The position numbers were made by a program, and so were the translations under genes. This document shows positions 8,321 to 17,809 of a stretch of 64,000 bases of DNA, one piece after another. Position 1 is the stretch's first letter; every line of letters begins with the position of its first letter. Origin of the DNA: Rodentibacter pneumotropicus DSM 21403 (GTDB taxonomy: Bacteria; Pseudomonadota; Gammaproteobacteria; Enterobacterales; Pasteurellaceae); contig NZ_KB904044.1 of NCBI RefSeq assembly GCF_000379905.1, forward strand, positions 1 through 64,000, in the 5' to 3' direction. Under the pieces are notes generated by a model that did no database searches, had not been told where the DNA came from, and was given only the letters and a program-made list of their open reading frames with translations.

Positions 8321-9361
8321 ATGACCCACTATGCTTATTTAAAAACTACCTTAAAATTGACCGCACTTTGCACCCTTTTAGGTTTTAGTTTCCCCAATCA
8401 CGCTGAGGCACAAGGCAAGCTCGTTGTTTATTGCAGCGTTCAAAACACCACTTGTGAGAAAGTGTCTCAAGCATTTAGTAAAAAATACAATGTTGAAACA
8501 CAATTTGTACGTCATAGCACCGGTACTGTGCTAGGTAAACTTAAAGCAGAAAAAGACAATCCCCAAGCGGATGTTTGGTATGGCGGAACTTTTGAGCCCC
8601 ATCTTCAAGCAGGGGATGCCGGCTTACTTGCCAGTTATCGTTCGCCTGAGCAAAAAAATATCATGCCTCAATTTAAGAAATTGGTCGAAGAGCGTGGCGA
8701 TACCACGTCAATTATTTATCTGATGGAACTTGGCATGGGAATCAATGAAAAATTGCTTGCCGAAAAAAATATCCCCCATCCCAAATGTTACGCTGACTTG
8801 CTCAAACCTGAATTTAAAGATTTGGTGCAATATCCCGATCCTCGTGTATCCGGCACGGGATATAGTATTCTCTCGACCTTAATTGAAATTATGGGTGAAG
8901 ATAAAGCGTTCAACTATTTGAAAGCCTTAAACAAAAATATCAACCAATACACCAAGAGCGGAATGGCGACCAGCAATCTTTCGACCGGTGCAACGGCGGT
9001 GAATATGAGCTTTATGCACGCCTATGTACGTGAAAAAGATAAAGGCGCACCGGTTGTCGGCATTCTGCCTTGTGAAGGAATCGGCTATACACTGGGTGCA
9101 GCAAGTATCATCAAAAATGGACGAAATTTAGAAAATGCCAAACGCTTTATTGATTTTGTTCTTTCCGCTGAAGCACAAGAAATTCCATGGCGTGAAGCTG
9201 ATTCCTATCAGTTACCGACTAATATCCATGCAAAAGCTCACCCAAATCTTCCTGATCCGATGAAATTAAAATTAATTGATATTGATTTCATTCGATTTGG
9301 CGCTGACCAAGAAGCGAAACGTTTAATTGATCGCTGGATGAAAGAAGTGAAAGGGGAATAA
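8321..9361 (+). CDS. Periplasmic substrate-binding protein of an ABC transporter (AfuA/FbpA-like), TPP-riboswitch controlled
   Basis: A secreted binding protein of 346 residues. A cleavable signal peptide (hydrophobic core LKLTALCTLLGFSF, likely cleavage after HAEA) precedes the mature start KLVVYCSVQNTTCEKV. The pattern ADVWYGGTFEPHLQAG and the later TGYSILSTLIEIMG are typical of the COG1840 iron(III)/AfuA-type family, whose members bind ferric iron, sugar phosphates or other small ligands; ThiB is a more distant relative. Three ATG codons stand in a row at 8315, 8318 and 8321. I choose 8321 because AAGGA at 8311-8315 is then correctly spaced. No permease or ATPase gene is adjacent, and a terminator follows. 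The riboswitch suggests thiamine or a precursor as ligand, but this is inference. Confidence 0.75.
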   Translation: MTHYAYLKTTLKLTALCTLLGFSFPNHAEAQGKLVVYCSVQNTTCEKVSQAFSKKYNVETQFVRHSTGTVLGKLKAEKDNPQADVWYGGTFEPHLQAGDAGLLASYRSPEQKNIMPQFKKLVEERGDTTSIIYLMELGMGINEKLLAEKNIPHPKCYADLLKPEFKDLVQYPDPRVSGTGYSILSTLIEIMGEDKAFNYLKALNKNINQYTKSGMATSNLSTGATAVNMSFMHAYVREKDKGAPVVGILPCEGIGYTLGAASIIKNGRNLENAKRFIDFVLSAEAQEIPWREADSYQLPTNIHAKAHPNLPDPMKLKLIDIDFIRFGADQEAKRLIDRWMKEVKGE

Positions 9362-9370
9362 ATTTTTTAA

Positions 9371-9411
9371 GCAAAAAAGACGAGGCTACTCAATCAGCCC
9401 CGTCTTTTTTA
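9371..9411. terminator. Bidirectional terminator between the binding-protein gene and fdhD
   Basis: A-rich sequence, GACGAGGCT, an 8-base loop, AGCCCCGTC and a T6 run form a stem with one mismatch. It separates two convergent genes and has A and T tracts suited to stopping transcription in both directions. Confidence 0.8.
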
Positions 9412-9449
9412 CGATCAGAATTAATGAAACAATTTATCGGTAAAAATTC

Positions 9450-10262
9450 CTAAAAAATCAACCGCTCTTTTCCGGTGTAAATATTCCCTTTGCCTTCCCT
9501 TGCAAACCCTATCAATGTCAGATGATGCTCTGCCGCTATTTTTACTGCCAAATCCGTTGCGGCAGAAATGGCAACAAGCAGTTCCACACCACATGAAATG
9601 AGCTTTTGTACCATTTCATAACTTGCCCGACTTGAAGTGACGACAAACCCTTGTGGCTTCCCCGTTTTAACGTGCCAACCCAGAAGTTTATCCAATGCCA
9701 CGTGACGACCAACATCCTCCCGAATCGCAAGCATTTTGCCTTGCAAATCAAAAAATGCACAGGCGTGAGTTGCCCCCGTTTGTTTGCCCAGCTGTTGATG
9801 TGCTTGCAATGTGGAAAGGCAGTGATCAAATAAATTTATATCCAAATGAAAAGTGCGGTCCAATTTAGGCAACTTTTTATAAACTTGGTTAAGTTGTTCC
9901 GCCCCACAAATGCCACACCCCGTACGCCCTGTCAGATTACGTCGATGGACTTTAAGCGCCATAAATTGGCGGCTGGAAAGTTCAATTTGTACTTCAATGC
10001 CATTGCATACTTCTTGTACATCAATACCATAAACATCCGCAGGTTGATTAATAATACCTTCCGTTAAAGAAAAGCCTAGGGCAAAATCCTCTAAATCTTG
10101 CGGAGAACACATCATCACAGCATGAGAAATACCGTTATAAACAAGTGAAACCGGCGTTTCAACAGCAAGAAAATCGTTTTTTGTTTGTAAAAGTGCGGTT
10201 GATTTTTCTGATGTTTTTAGTTTTTCAAAAAAATTGAGGGATTGTTCAATTAACCCATTCAT
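9450..10262 (-). CDS. fdhD: Formate dehydrogenase accessory sulfurtransferase FdhD
   Basis: A 270-residue cytoplasmic protein that carries sulfur from IscS to the molybdenum cofactor of formate dehydrogenase, a step needed for activity. The key CxxC is present as TGCGICG with Cys116 and Cys119. The family motifs SRASYEM and [12 protein letters not shown] are also visible. It is divergent from the formate dehydrogenase operon it serves, separated by about 270 bp that probably contain both promoters. Confidence 0.94.
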   Translation of the reverse strand: MNGLIEQSLNFFEKLKTSEKSTALLQTKNDFLAVETPVSLVYNGISHAVMMCSPQDLEDFALGFSLTEGIINQPADVYGIDVQEVCNGIEVQIELSSRQFMALKVHRRNLTGRTGCGICGAEQLNQVYKKLPKLDRTFHLDINLFDHCLSTLQAHQQLGKQTGATHACAFFDLQGKMLAIREDVGRHVALDKLLGWHVKTGKPQGFVVTSSRASYEMVQKLISCGVELLVAISAATDLAVKIAAEHHLTLIGFAREGKGNIYTGKERLIF

Positions 10263-10317
10263 TGATGACCTGCTTATTAAATCATGTAATAAAAATGTTA
10301 ACTTTTTTCTCTAGTTT

Positions 10318-10333
10318 TGTGATCTTAGTCACT
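10318..10333 (+). promoter_or_regulatory. CRP/FNR-like site upstream of fdnG
   Basis: TGTGATCTTAGTCACT has the TGTGA-N6-TCACT shape of a CRP half-site pair and could also be read as an FNR-like dyad. It lies about 200 bases before fdnG and close to the fdhD start. A wider inverted pair, TTGAT and ATCAA, occurs near 10436-10465. Anaerobic control would fit this operon, but the sequence does not decide between CRP and FNR. Confidence 0.4.
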
Positions 10334-10532
10334 CATTTTGTGGATATAATGTATTTTGATTATGGATTTATCGATGAAAAATAGGTATCCTACACAAACT
10401 CAAATTGCTGTTTTTCTATACGCAATTTAGTCTATTGATTGGCGTTATTCTAACGAAATCAACCAAATTTTCTATATGAATTTCTTTACTATCCAATAAT
10501 ATCTCAACAATCTATTGTTGAAAGGAGTGATT

Positions 10533-13500
10533 ATGCAGGTCTCAAGAAGAAAATTCTTTAAGATCTGTGCAGGTGGTATGGCGGGAACTTCCGCCGCTAT
10601 GTTAGGCTTTGCTCCGGCAAATGCATTGGCGGCACCGCGTGAATATAAATTATTACGCGCTTATGAATCCCGTAACACTTGTACATATTGTGCCGTTAGT
10701 TGCGGTATGCTGCTTTATAGTACAGGCAAACCTCATACAGGCTTAAGTAGCTACACCGGCACAAATACTCGTTCAAAATTATTTCACCTTGAAGGTGATC
10801 CCGACCATCCAATTAGCCGTGGTGCTCTCTGTCCAAAAGGCGCCGGCGCACTAGATTACATAAACAGTGAAAGCCGTGCTTTATATCCTCAATATCGCGC
10901 TCCGGGTTCCGACAAATGGGAACGTATTTCTTGGCAAGATGCGATCAAACGCATTGCCCGCTTAATGAAAGATGATCGCGATGCCAATTTTGTAGAAACC
11001 GATGCAAACGGGAAAACCGTAAACCGTTGGTCAACCACCGGGATTATGACTGCGTCCGCAATGAGCAATGAAGCTGCGTTACTTACGCAAAAATGGATTC
11101 GAATGCTCGGGATGGTACCGGTATGTAACCAAGCCAATACTTGACACGGACCAACGGTAGCAAGTCTTGCTCCATCATTTGGTCGCGGTGCCATGACAAA
11201 CAACTGGGTTGACATCAAAAATGCCGATTTAATCATTGTTCAAGGCGGTAACCCTGCCGAGGCCCACCCCGTAGGTTTCCGTTGGGCAATTGAAGCGAAG
11301 AAAAACGGTGCAAAAATCATCGTTATCGATCCACGCTTCAACCGTACAGCTTCTGTCGCTGATCTTCATGCGCCAATTCGTTCAGGTTCTGATATTGCGT
11401 TCTTAATGGGCGTGATTCGTTACCTATTGGAAAATGGTAAGATTCAGCGCGAATATGTTAAACACTACACTAACGCCTCTTTCTTAGTCGATGAAGGCTT
11501 TAAATTTGAAGACGGGCTATTCTCAGGCTACGATGCAGACAAACGCAGCTATGACAAATCAACGTGGAATTACCAATTTGATGAAAATGGTCAGGCCAAA
11601 CGTGATATGACATTACAGCATCCGCGTTGTGTGATTAATGTATTAAAAGAACATGTTTCCCGTTACACGCCGGAAATGGTCGAACGTGTAACAGGGGTAA
11701 AACAAAAACTGTTCTTAGAAATCTGCAAAGAAATCGGTGAGACGGCCAAACCGAATAAAACAATGACGCATTTATATGCGTTAGGCTTTACAGAACATAC
11801 TATCGGTACACAAAATATTCGCTCAATGGCAATGATCCAGCTGTTATTGGGTAATATGGGGATGCCGGGTGGCGGTATTAACGCATTACGCGGGCACTCA
11901 AACGTACAAGGTACGACAGATATGGGATTGCTACCAACCTCCCTACCTGGCTATATGCGTCTGCCAAACGATAAAGATTCATCTTACGAGCAGTATATCA
12001 ATGCAATCACACCAAAAGACATTGTTCCGAGTCAAATCAACTATTATCGTAATACCTCAAAATTCTTTGTGAGCATGATGAAAACCTTTTATGGTGATAA
12101 GGCAACCAAAGAAAATGGCTGGGGCTTTGATTTCTTACCGAAAACAGATCGTTTTTACGACCCTATCACTCATGTTAAATTAATGAATGATGGAAAGTTG
12201 CACGGTTGGATTTTACAGGGTTTTAACGTACTGAACTCATTACCGAATAAGAATAAAACCCTTGCCGGTATGAGCAAGTTAAAATTTTTAATCGTACTCG
12301 ATCCGCTTCAAACGGAAAGCTCTGAATTTTGGAAAAACTTTGGCGAATCAAACAATGTAAATCCTGCTGAAATTCAAACTGAAGTATTCCGTTTACCAAC
12401 CACTTGTTTTGCGGAAGAGGACGGCTCAATCTCCAACTCCGGACGTTGGGCGCAATGGCACTGGAAAGGTTGCGACCAACCGGGTGAAGCACTACCGGAT
12501 GTAGATATTCTTTCGATGATTCGTGAAGAAATGCATAAGCTCTATAAAGAAGAACCCGGTCCTGGTATTGAATCTTTTGAAGCCATGACATGGAATTATG
12601 CACAACCACACTCACCAAGTGCGGAAGAATTAGCGAAAGAATTAAATGGTTATGCTCTTGAGGATCTTTATGATCAAAATGGCAACTTAATGTATAAAAA
12701 GGGGCAATTACTCAATGGGTTCGCTCATTTACGTGATGACGGTACCACCACATCAGGTAACTGGCTATACGTAGGACAATGGACAGAAAAAGGTAACCAA
12801 ACCGCTAATCGGGATAATTCGGATCCATCCGGCTTAGGTTGTACCATTGGTTGGGGCTTTGCATGGCCGGCAAACCGCCGTGTGCTTTATAGCCGCGCTT
12901 CCTTAGATATTAATGGTAAACCGTGGGATAAACATCGTCAGTTAATCAAATGGAACGGTAAAAACTGGAACTGGTTTGATATTGCCGACTACGGTACTCA
13001 ACCACCGGGGTCCGATACGGGTCCATTTATTATGTCTGCCGAAGGTGTAGGCCGTTTATTTGCTGTGGATAAAATCAACAATGGTCCAATGCCTGAGCAT
13101 TATGAGCCGGTAGAAAGCCCGATTGACACAAACCCACTCCATCCAAATGTTGTGGTGGATCCGACCGTGCGCATTTACAAAGAAGACCGTGAATTTATCG
13201 GTTCAAATAAAGAGTTCCCATTTGTGGCGACTACTTATCGTTTAACCGAGCATTTCCACAGTTGGACTGCACAATCTGCACTTAATATTATCGCCCAACC
13301 ACAACAATTTGTGGAAATAGGGGAAAAATTGGCTACCGAAAAAGGTATCCAAAAAGGCGATATGGTGAAAATCACATCAAAACGTGGTTATATCAAAGCT
13401 GTTGCTGTGGTTACCAAACGTTTGAAAGAACTGGTAATCGATGGCAAAACTGTTCACCATGTGGGTATTCCGATTCACTGGAATATGAAGGCCTTGAACG

Positions 13501-13616
13501 GTAAAGGCAATCGTGGATTCTCCACTAACGTTCTCACACCGTCTTGGGGTGAAGCAAATACACAAACACCGGAATATAAAACATTCCTAGTGAATATTGA
13601 GAAAGCGGAGGTATAA
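10533..13616 (+). CDS. fdnG: Formate dehydrogenase-N major (alpha) subunit, selenocysteine- and molybdopterin-containing
   Basis: This is one gene read through an in-frame TGA at 11142-11144, decoded as selenocysteine (residue 204), giving about 1027 residues. Evidence for readthrough: the protein frame continues without a shift, the local context NQANT-U-HGPTVAS is the expected active-site motif, and a SECIS-like hairpin follows. The start at 10533 has AAGGAG 5 bases upstream. The N-terminus carries a twin-arginine signal (SRRKFFKICAGG), exporting the folded subunit to the periplasm. A [4Fe-4S] motif (CTYCAVSCGM...CPKGA) is at about residues 50-100. The large C-terminal part binds two molybdopterin guanine dinucleotides. 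The enzyme oxidises formate and feeds electrons through FdnH and FdnI to quinone. Confidence 0.95.
11142..11184 (+). promoter_or_regulatory. Bacterial SECIS element for selenocysteine insertion in fdnG
   Basis: Directly after the TGA codon, GACCAA (11149-11154) pairs with TTGGTC (11179-11184), and an inner stem AGCA/TGCT encloses an AGTCT loop. The apical GU and the spacing resemble the fdnG/fdhF hairpins bound by SelB in enteric bacteria. Function would need selA, selB, selC and selD elsewhere in the genome. Confidence 0.8.
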
Positions 13617-13619
13617 ACG

Positions 13620-14543
13620 ATGGGTGTACAATCTCAAGATATTATTAAGGTCTCCGCAACCTCAGACCTCACACCTGCACCACAGGCACGAGATCACAAA
13701 GTTGAAGTGGCAAAACTGATTGATGTTTCCACCTGTATCGGCTGTAAAGCCTGCCAGGTGGGGTGTTCGGAGTGGAATGACATCCGCTCCGATGTCAATG
13801 CACAATGCGTAGGTGTTTATGACAATCCAGTTGATCTTAATGCCAAAGCATGGACGGTAATGCGCTTTAATGAAGTGGAAGAAAACGATCGTTTAGAATG
13901 GTTAATTCGTAAAGATGGTTGTATGCATTGCTCTGAACCGGGCTGTTTAAAAGCTTGCCCTGCACCGGGTGCAATCATTCAATACAAAAATGGTATTGTG
14001 GATTTCCAATCGGATAAATGTATCGGCTGTGGTTATTGTATTGCAGGCTGTCCATTTAACATTCCTAGAATGAATCCAGAGGACAATCGTGTGTATAAAT
14101 GCACCCTTTGTGTCGATCGTGTTTCTGTCGGTCAAGAACCGGCTTGTGTTAAAACCTGTCCGACAGGTGCGATTCGTTTTGGTTCAAAAGAAGAAATGAA
14201 AATCTATGCGGAACAACGCATTGCCGATCTAAAATCGCGTGGTTATGAAAAGGCAGGGCTTTATGATCCACCGGGAGTCGGTGGCACACACGTGATGTAT
14301 GTGCTACATCACGCAGACAGGCCTGAGCTTTACAATGGTCTCCCGAAAGATCCGCAAATCGACCTCAGTATCACGTTATGGAAAGATGTGTTAAAACCGG
14401 TTGCGGCTGTCGCAATGGGTGGTTTAGCATTAGCTGAGCTTGGCCATTACTTAACTGTTGGTCCAAATGTTGAGACTGATGTCGAAGAACACCATGAAAA
14501 ATTTGAAAACGAAGATAAACACGGAGGAAAAAAAGATGAGTAA
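13620..14543 (+). CDS. fdnH: Formate dehydrogenase-N iron-sulfur (beta) subunit
   Basis: A 307-residue electron-transfer subunit with four ferredoxin-type cysteine groups: [11 protein letters not shown] (about 39-49), [13 protein letters not shown] (about 100-112), [11 protein letters not shown] (about 133-143) and [20 protein letters not shown] (about 160-180). A single hydrophobic segment near residues 255-275 ([18 protein letters not shown]) anchors it to the membrane on the periplasmic side. It starts 3 bases after the fdnG stop and overlaps fdnI by 8 bases, so the three subunits form one operon. Confidence 0.95.
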   Translation: MGVQSQDIIKVSATSDLTPAPQARDHKVEVAKLIDVSTCIGCKACQVGCSEWNDIRSDVNAQCVGVYDNPVDLNAKAWTVMRFNEVEENDRLEWLIRKDGCMHCSEPGCLKACPAPGAIIQYKNGIVDFQSDKCIGCGYCIAGCPFNIPRMNPEDNRVYKCTLCVDRVSVGQEPACVKTCPTGAIRFGSKEEMKIYAEQRIADLKSRGYEKAGLYDPPGVGGTHVMYVLHHADRPELYNGLPKDPQIDLSITLWKDVLKPVAAVAMGGLALAELGHYLTVGPNVETDVEEHHEKFENEDKHGGKKDE

Positions 14544-15246
14544 ATTTGAAATTACGAACGATACCCGTATCGTTCGTCATCGAATTCCTGCACGTTTAAG
14601 TCACTGGTTTTTAGTCATTTCATTCTTTCTAACTATGTTTACCGGTGTGGCTTTCTTTTTCCCTGATTTTGCTTGGTTAACGGAAATTTTGGGAACCCCT
14701 CAACTTGCTCGGGCAATTCATCCTTTCACAGGGCTTTTAATGTTTATTGCCTTTATTTTCTTATGTTCATTATATTGGCATCACAATGTTCCGGAGAAAA
14801 ATGATATTCGTTGGTTGAAAGGGATCACTGAAGTATTAAAAGGTAATGAACACGCCGTATCAGATAACGGAAAATATAATCTTGGTCAAAAAATGTTGTT
14901 TTGGACATTAATCTTGGCAATGTTTACCTTATTAGCATCCGGTATCATTATGTGGCGTCAATACTTCTCACACTACTTCTCAATTCCGGTGCTAAGAATA
15001 GCAATCCTTCTCCATTCTGCCAGTGCCTTTATGCTATTTACCGGCATTATGGTACATATGTACATGGCGTTTTGGGTAAAAGGATCAATTCGCGGTATTG
15101 TGGAAGGTTGGGTAACCGTTCGTTGGGCGAAAAAACACCATCCTCGTTGGTATCGTGAAGAAGTGCTACCGGAGTTGGAAAAAGACGGAGAACGTGAAAT
15201 AAAAGGTGAAAAACCTAAAGCCTTATTTAAAGGTATTGCGGGCTAA
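14536..15246 (+). CDS. fdnI: Formate dehydrogenase-N cytochrome b556 (gamma) subunit
   Basis: A 236-residue membrane subunit with four transmembrane spans (near 20-45, 60-80, 115-135 and 150-175) and histidines placed for two b-type haems ([33 protein letters not shown]). It takes electrons from FdnH and reduces quinone. The ATG at 14536 lies within the last codons of fdnH and is preceded by GGAGG, which is why I prefer it to any in-frame start further upstream. It is slightly longer than E. coli FdnI because of a charged C-terminal tail. Confidence 0.93.
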   Translation: MSKFEITNDTRIVRHRIPARLSHWFLVISFFLTMFTGVAFFFPDFAWLTEILGTPQLARAIHPFTGLLMFIAFIFLCSLYWHHNVPEKNDIRWLKGITEVLKGNEHAVSDNGKYNLGQKMLFWTLILAMFTLLASGIIMWRQYFSHYFSIPVLRIAILLHSASAFMLFTGIMVHMYMAFWVKGSIRGIVEGWVTVRWAKKHHPRWYREEVLPELEKDGEREIKGEKPKALFKGIAG

Positions 15247-15262
15247 GTCTAAAACTAGCTCC

Positions 15263-15293
15263 AAAAGTGCGGTTAAAAATGACCGCACTTTTT
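15263..15293. terminator. Inverted uptake-signal terminator after fdnI
   Basis: AAAAGTGCGGT (15263-15273) and ACCGCACTTTT (15282-15292) form an 11-bp stem with an 8-base loop ending in a T run. It lies 16 bases after fdnI and before fdhE, so it may limit readthrough into fdhE. Confidence 0.75.
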
Positions 15294-15310
15294 GTTATTG
15301 AAGAGACATT

Positions 15311-16222
15311 ATGAGTATCAAAATTCTATCAGAATCCGAAATTAAGCAACAAAAAACAAATTCTTACGAAACACCGGCTATACTATTTGCCAACCCTAAA
15401 AATCTTTATCAACGTCGTGCAAAACGTTTAAGAGAATTGGCAAAAGAACATCCATTTGCCGATTATTTGCTTTTTGTTGCAGACATAGTTGAAAGTCAGC
15501 TAAATATTTTAGAAAAAAATCCGCTCGAAAAACAAAGCTTCGAACATCTAAGCAGTGTTGAGCCACTAAATGCAAAAACCTTCAAACGTAATAGCATTTG
15601 GCGTGAATATCTCAGCGAAATCTTGCATGAGATAAAACTAAAAGCAAATGAACAAGTTCTGACGACGATTGAATCACTGGAAAAAGCCGGCACCGCCGAA
15701 CTGGAACAGATGGCAGATCAGCTGTTGGCGGAAGAGTTTAATCTGGTCAGTAGCGACAAAGCAGTTTTTATTTGGGCAGCGCTCTCACTCTATTGGCTCC
15801 AATTAACGCAACAAATTCCCCATCATAGTCGGCTAGAAAATGCTGAAAACTTACACCTCTGCCCTGTCTGTAGCTCTCTGCCGATATCAAGCATAGTCCA
15901 CATTGGTACATCTCAAGGTTTACGTTATTTGCATTGCTCATTGTGTGAAAGTGAATGGAATCTGGTTCGCGCTCAATGTACCAATTGCAATGGTCACGAT
16001 AAATTAGAAATGTGGTCATTAAATGAAGAATTAGCGTTGATCCGCGCAGAAACCTGCGGCAGCTGCGAAAGCTATCTGAAAATGATGTTTCAAGAAAAAG
16101 ACCCTAATGTGGAAACTGTTGCCGACGATTTAGCCTCTATTTTCTTAGATGTGGAAATGGAAGAAAAAGGTTTTTCCCGTAGTGGGATAAATCCATTCCT
16201 TTTTCCGGCTCAAGAAACTTAG
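15311..16222 (+). CDS. fdhE: Formate dehydrogenase formation protein FdhE
   Basis: A 303-residue cytoplasmic chaperone needed to mature respiratory formate dehydrogenases before Tat export. The C-terminal half has four CxxC pairs forming rubredoxin-like metal sites: CPVC, CSLC, CTNC and CGSC (roughly residues 178-256). The start ATG follows the fdnI terminator by about 18 bases. Its position right after fdnGHI supports the role. Confidence 0.93.
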   Translation: MSIKILSESEIKQQKTNSYETPAILFANPKNLYQRRAKRLRELAKEHPFADYLLFVADIVESQLNILEKNPLEKQSFEHLSSVEPLNAKTFKRNSIWREYLSEILHEIKLKANEQVLTTIESLEKAGTAELEQMADQLLAEEFNLVSSDKAVFIWAALSLYWLQLTQQIPHHSRLENAENLHLCPVCSSLPISSIVHIGTSQGLRYLHCSLCESEWNLVRAQCTNCNGHDKLEMWSLNEELALIRAETCGSCESYLKMMFQEKDPNVETVADDLASIFLDVEMEEKGFSRSGINPFLFPAQET

Positions 16223-16223
16223 T

Positions 16224-16266
16224 AAAAGAGTGGTCGTTATTTCTTTCCAATAACGCCCACTCTTTT
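16224..16266. terminator. Bidirectional terminator between fdhE and rimI
   Basis: AAAAGAGTGG plus CGTTATT pair with AATAACG plus CCACTCTTTT in a long stem with one small bulge. It sits between two convergent genes and its right arm touches the rimI stop codon. Confidence 0.8.
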
Positions 16267-16705
16267 ATAAATAACACGCCATTACAACGGCATTCTCTCT
16301 TTTTCCATCAGGCAATGGATAATAATTTTTACGGATATCCGCCTCATTAAATCCGTGCTTTTCATATAACCAACGAGCCGGATTTGATTCCCTCACTTCA
16401 AGCCATAGGGTTTGGATCCCCTTTCCTTTAAGCCGTTCCATGAGTTCCTGCAAAAGGAATGTGCCTAACCCTTTTCCTTGCATAACCGGTTCAATGGCAA
16501 TATTAAACAACGTTGCCTCATCCAATACCAATTGACAAATTGCAAACCCTATAATTTGGTTATCTTTAACCAATTTCAGATTCAAATAACGATCGCCTTG
16601 ATTATTTTTTAGTGTTCCCAAAGACCAAGGCATTAAATGCGCTTGCTGCTCAATCTCATACAAACGCTCAAAATCACATTCTTCAATAGTAAAAATTTGA
16701 AGCAT
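16265..16705 (-). CDS. rimI: Ribosomal protein bS18 N-alpha-acetyltransferase RimI
   Basis: A 146-residue GNAT acetyltransferase that acetylates the N-terminus of ribosomal protein S18. The acetyl-CoA binding motif is QGKGLGTFLLQEL (about 77-89), followed by LWLEVRESNPARWLYEKHGF, typical of RimI. I start it at the ATG at 16705 (MLQIFTIEEC), 4 bases after the holD stop, because an earlier in-frame start would add residues encoded inside holD. holD and rimI are adjacent in E. coli too. Confidence 0.92.
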   Translation of the reverse strand: MLQIFTIEECDFERLYEIEQQAHLMPWSLGTLKNNQGDRYLNLKLVKDNQIIGFAICQLVLDEATLFNIAIEPVMQGKGLGTFLLQELMERLKGKGIQTLWLEVRESNPARWLYEKHGFNEADIRKNYYPLPDGKRENAVVMACYL

Positions 16706-16709
16706 AATA

Positions 16710-17114
16710 TTAAACTTGTTGAATTTGCTGCCAAAGTTCACGCTTGGCGGAGGGTGAAGATTGAAAATCCCGATAGCTCGGTGAACGATAAATGCCTTCA
16801 GCATTCAAACAATAAGGCAAAGTGCGGTCAATTTTCTCCATGTTTTCAGCGAGTAGCCAATAGCGTACAGAATGCTTTAACTCAAGATGTTGGATTTGTT
16901 CATAATTCAAACATAAGCAATCTTCTTGCTTTATTTGAAGACTCATTAATACATCTTCAAATAAAGGAAATTTACTCAAATTTTCATCGGATACCACCAC
17001 AAAACGTATATGTTCTGCCACAGTAATGCCCACCAACCCTTGAAATACCTCAGGACGGTGAAGCGCCCATTGAGTTATCCCCATCTCTTTTAGAAGAAGA
17101 TTGCGTCTTTCCAT
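16710..17114 (-). CDS. holD: DNA polymerase III psi subunit HolD
   Basis: A 134-residue protein that bridges the chi subunit and the clamp loader and links them to SSB. The N-terminal stretch RRNLLLKEMGITQWALHRPEVF is the recognisable family start. The C-terminal half is less conserved. It is cotranscribed with rimI, and rsmC lies upstream in the divergent direction as in E. coli, with one lipoprotein gene in between. Confidence 0.88.
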   Translation of the reverse strand: MERRNLLLKEMGITQWALHRPEVFQGLVGITVAEHIRFVVVSDENLSKFPLFEDVLMSLQIKQEDCLCLNYEQIQHLELKHSVRYWLLAENMEKIDRTLPYCLNAEGIYRSPSYRDFQSSPSAKRELWQQIQQV

Positions 17115-17119
17115 TTTAA

Positions 17120-17698
17120 TTAGAGAGAAATTGAATCAAACGGGTAGCTCATAAGGCTCTTTATAATCGAACGTTCTTCCGCTTCCGTTAATTTTTGTTG
17201 ATAAGCTTTTAGACTACGAAATGACAGAATATTTTTTTCAGAATGTACCACTGCAATAAAACGCTGAAAATCCTTACTATTACATGCATAGTAAGAAGAA
17301 CTGCCATAGCTTAAGGTTTGCAAATCACATACTTTTTTATTGGAATCCAAATATCTATTCGTTAAAGTCGATACATGGGAAAGATCTTTTAGATAGAAAG
17401 TTTCACTGGTGATCGATTTACGATTTGAACGATCTAAACTCACTGCTAAGCTAATAAAACGAGGATCATCGCCTTTTACCGCTCTCGTTTGTTTCACATA
17501 TTTTTCTCCATTAAACTCAATTTCAGTGCCGACTTTTTTTACCCGTTCAAATTGTTCATCTAATTTTTTGAACATTTCAATCTGCTCCGGTGTGATTTCA
17601 ACCTTAGAAGGGGCTTGCGCTTTACCTTGTATCTGCTCAATGAGCTGACAACCTGATAATAAGCTGACCATTGCTGCCGCAAGTACGATTTTTTTCAT
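17120..17698 (-). CDS. Lipoprotein of unknown function
   Basis: A 192-residue protein beginning with a lipoprotein signal peptide: MKKIVLAAAMVSLLSGC, lipobox LLSGC with the lipidated cysteine at residue 17. AAGGAA about 8 bases before the ATG at 17698 supports this start over longer in-frame ones. The mature part is hydrophilic with a charged helical segment (EQIEMFKKLDEQFERVKK) and no domain I recognise. The residue after the cysteine is Q, not D, so outer-membrane sorting is likely. It ends 5 bases before holD on the same strand, so it is probably cotranscribed with holD and rimI. Confidence 0.75.
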   Translation of the reverse strand: MKKIVLAAAMVSLLSGCQLIEQIQGKAQAPSKVEITPEQIEMFKKLDEQFERVKKVGTEIEFNGEKYVKQTRAVKGDDPRFISLAVSLDRSNRKSITSETFYLKDLSHVSTLTNRYLDSNKKVCDLQTLSYGSSSYYACNSKDFQRFIAVVHSEKNILSFRSLKAYQQKLTEAEERSIIKSLMSYPFDSISL

Positions 17699-17809
17699 AA
17701 AAGAATTCCTTGTAATAAATTGGTTAAAAACCAATGAAAAATGTTCTATTAGAGTTATCTTTGCTAGAATAGCACCTAATTTTAACCAATAACCCACAGG
17801 ATTCAAAGC

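Noticed and set aside
10533-13616. fdnG as two genes or a frameshifted pseudogene
   Set aside because: The two halves are in the same frame and are separated only by a TGA at the known selenocysteine position, followed by a SECIS-like hairpin.
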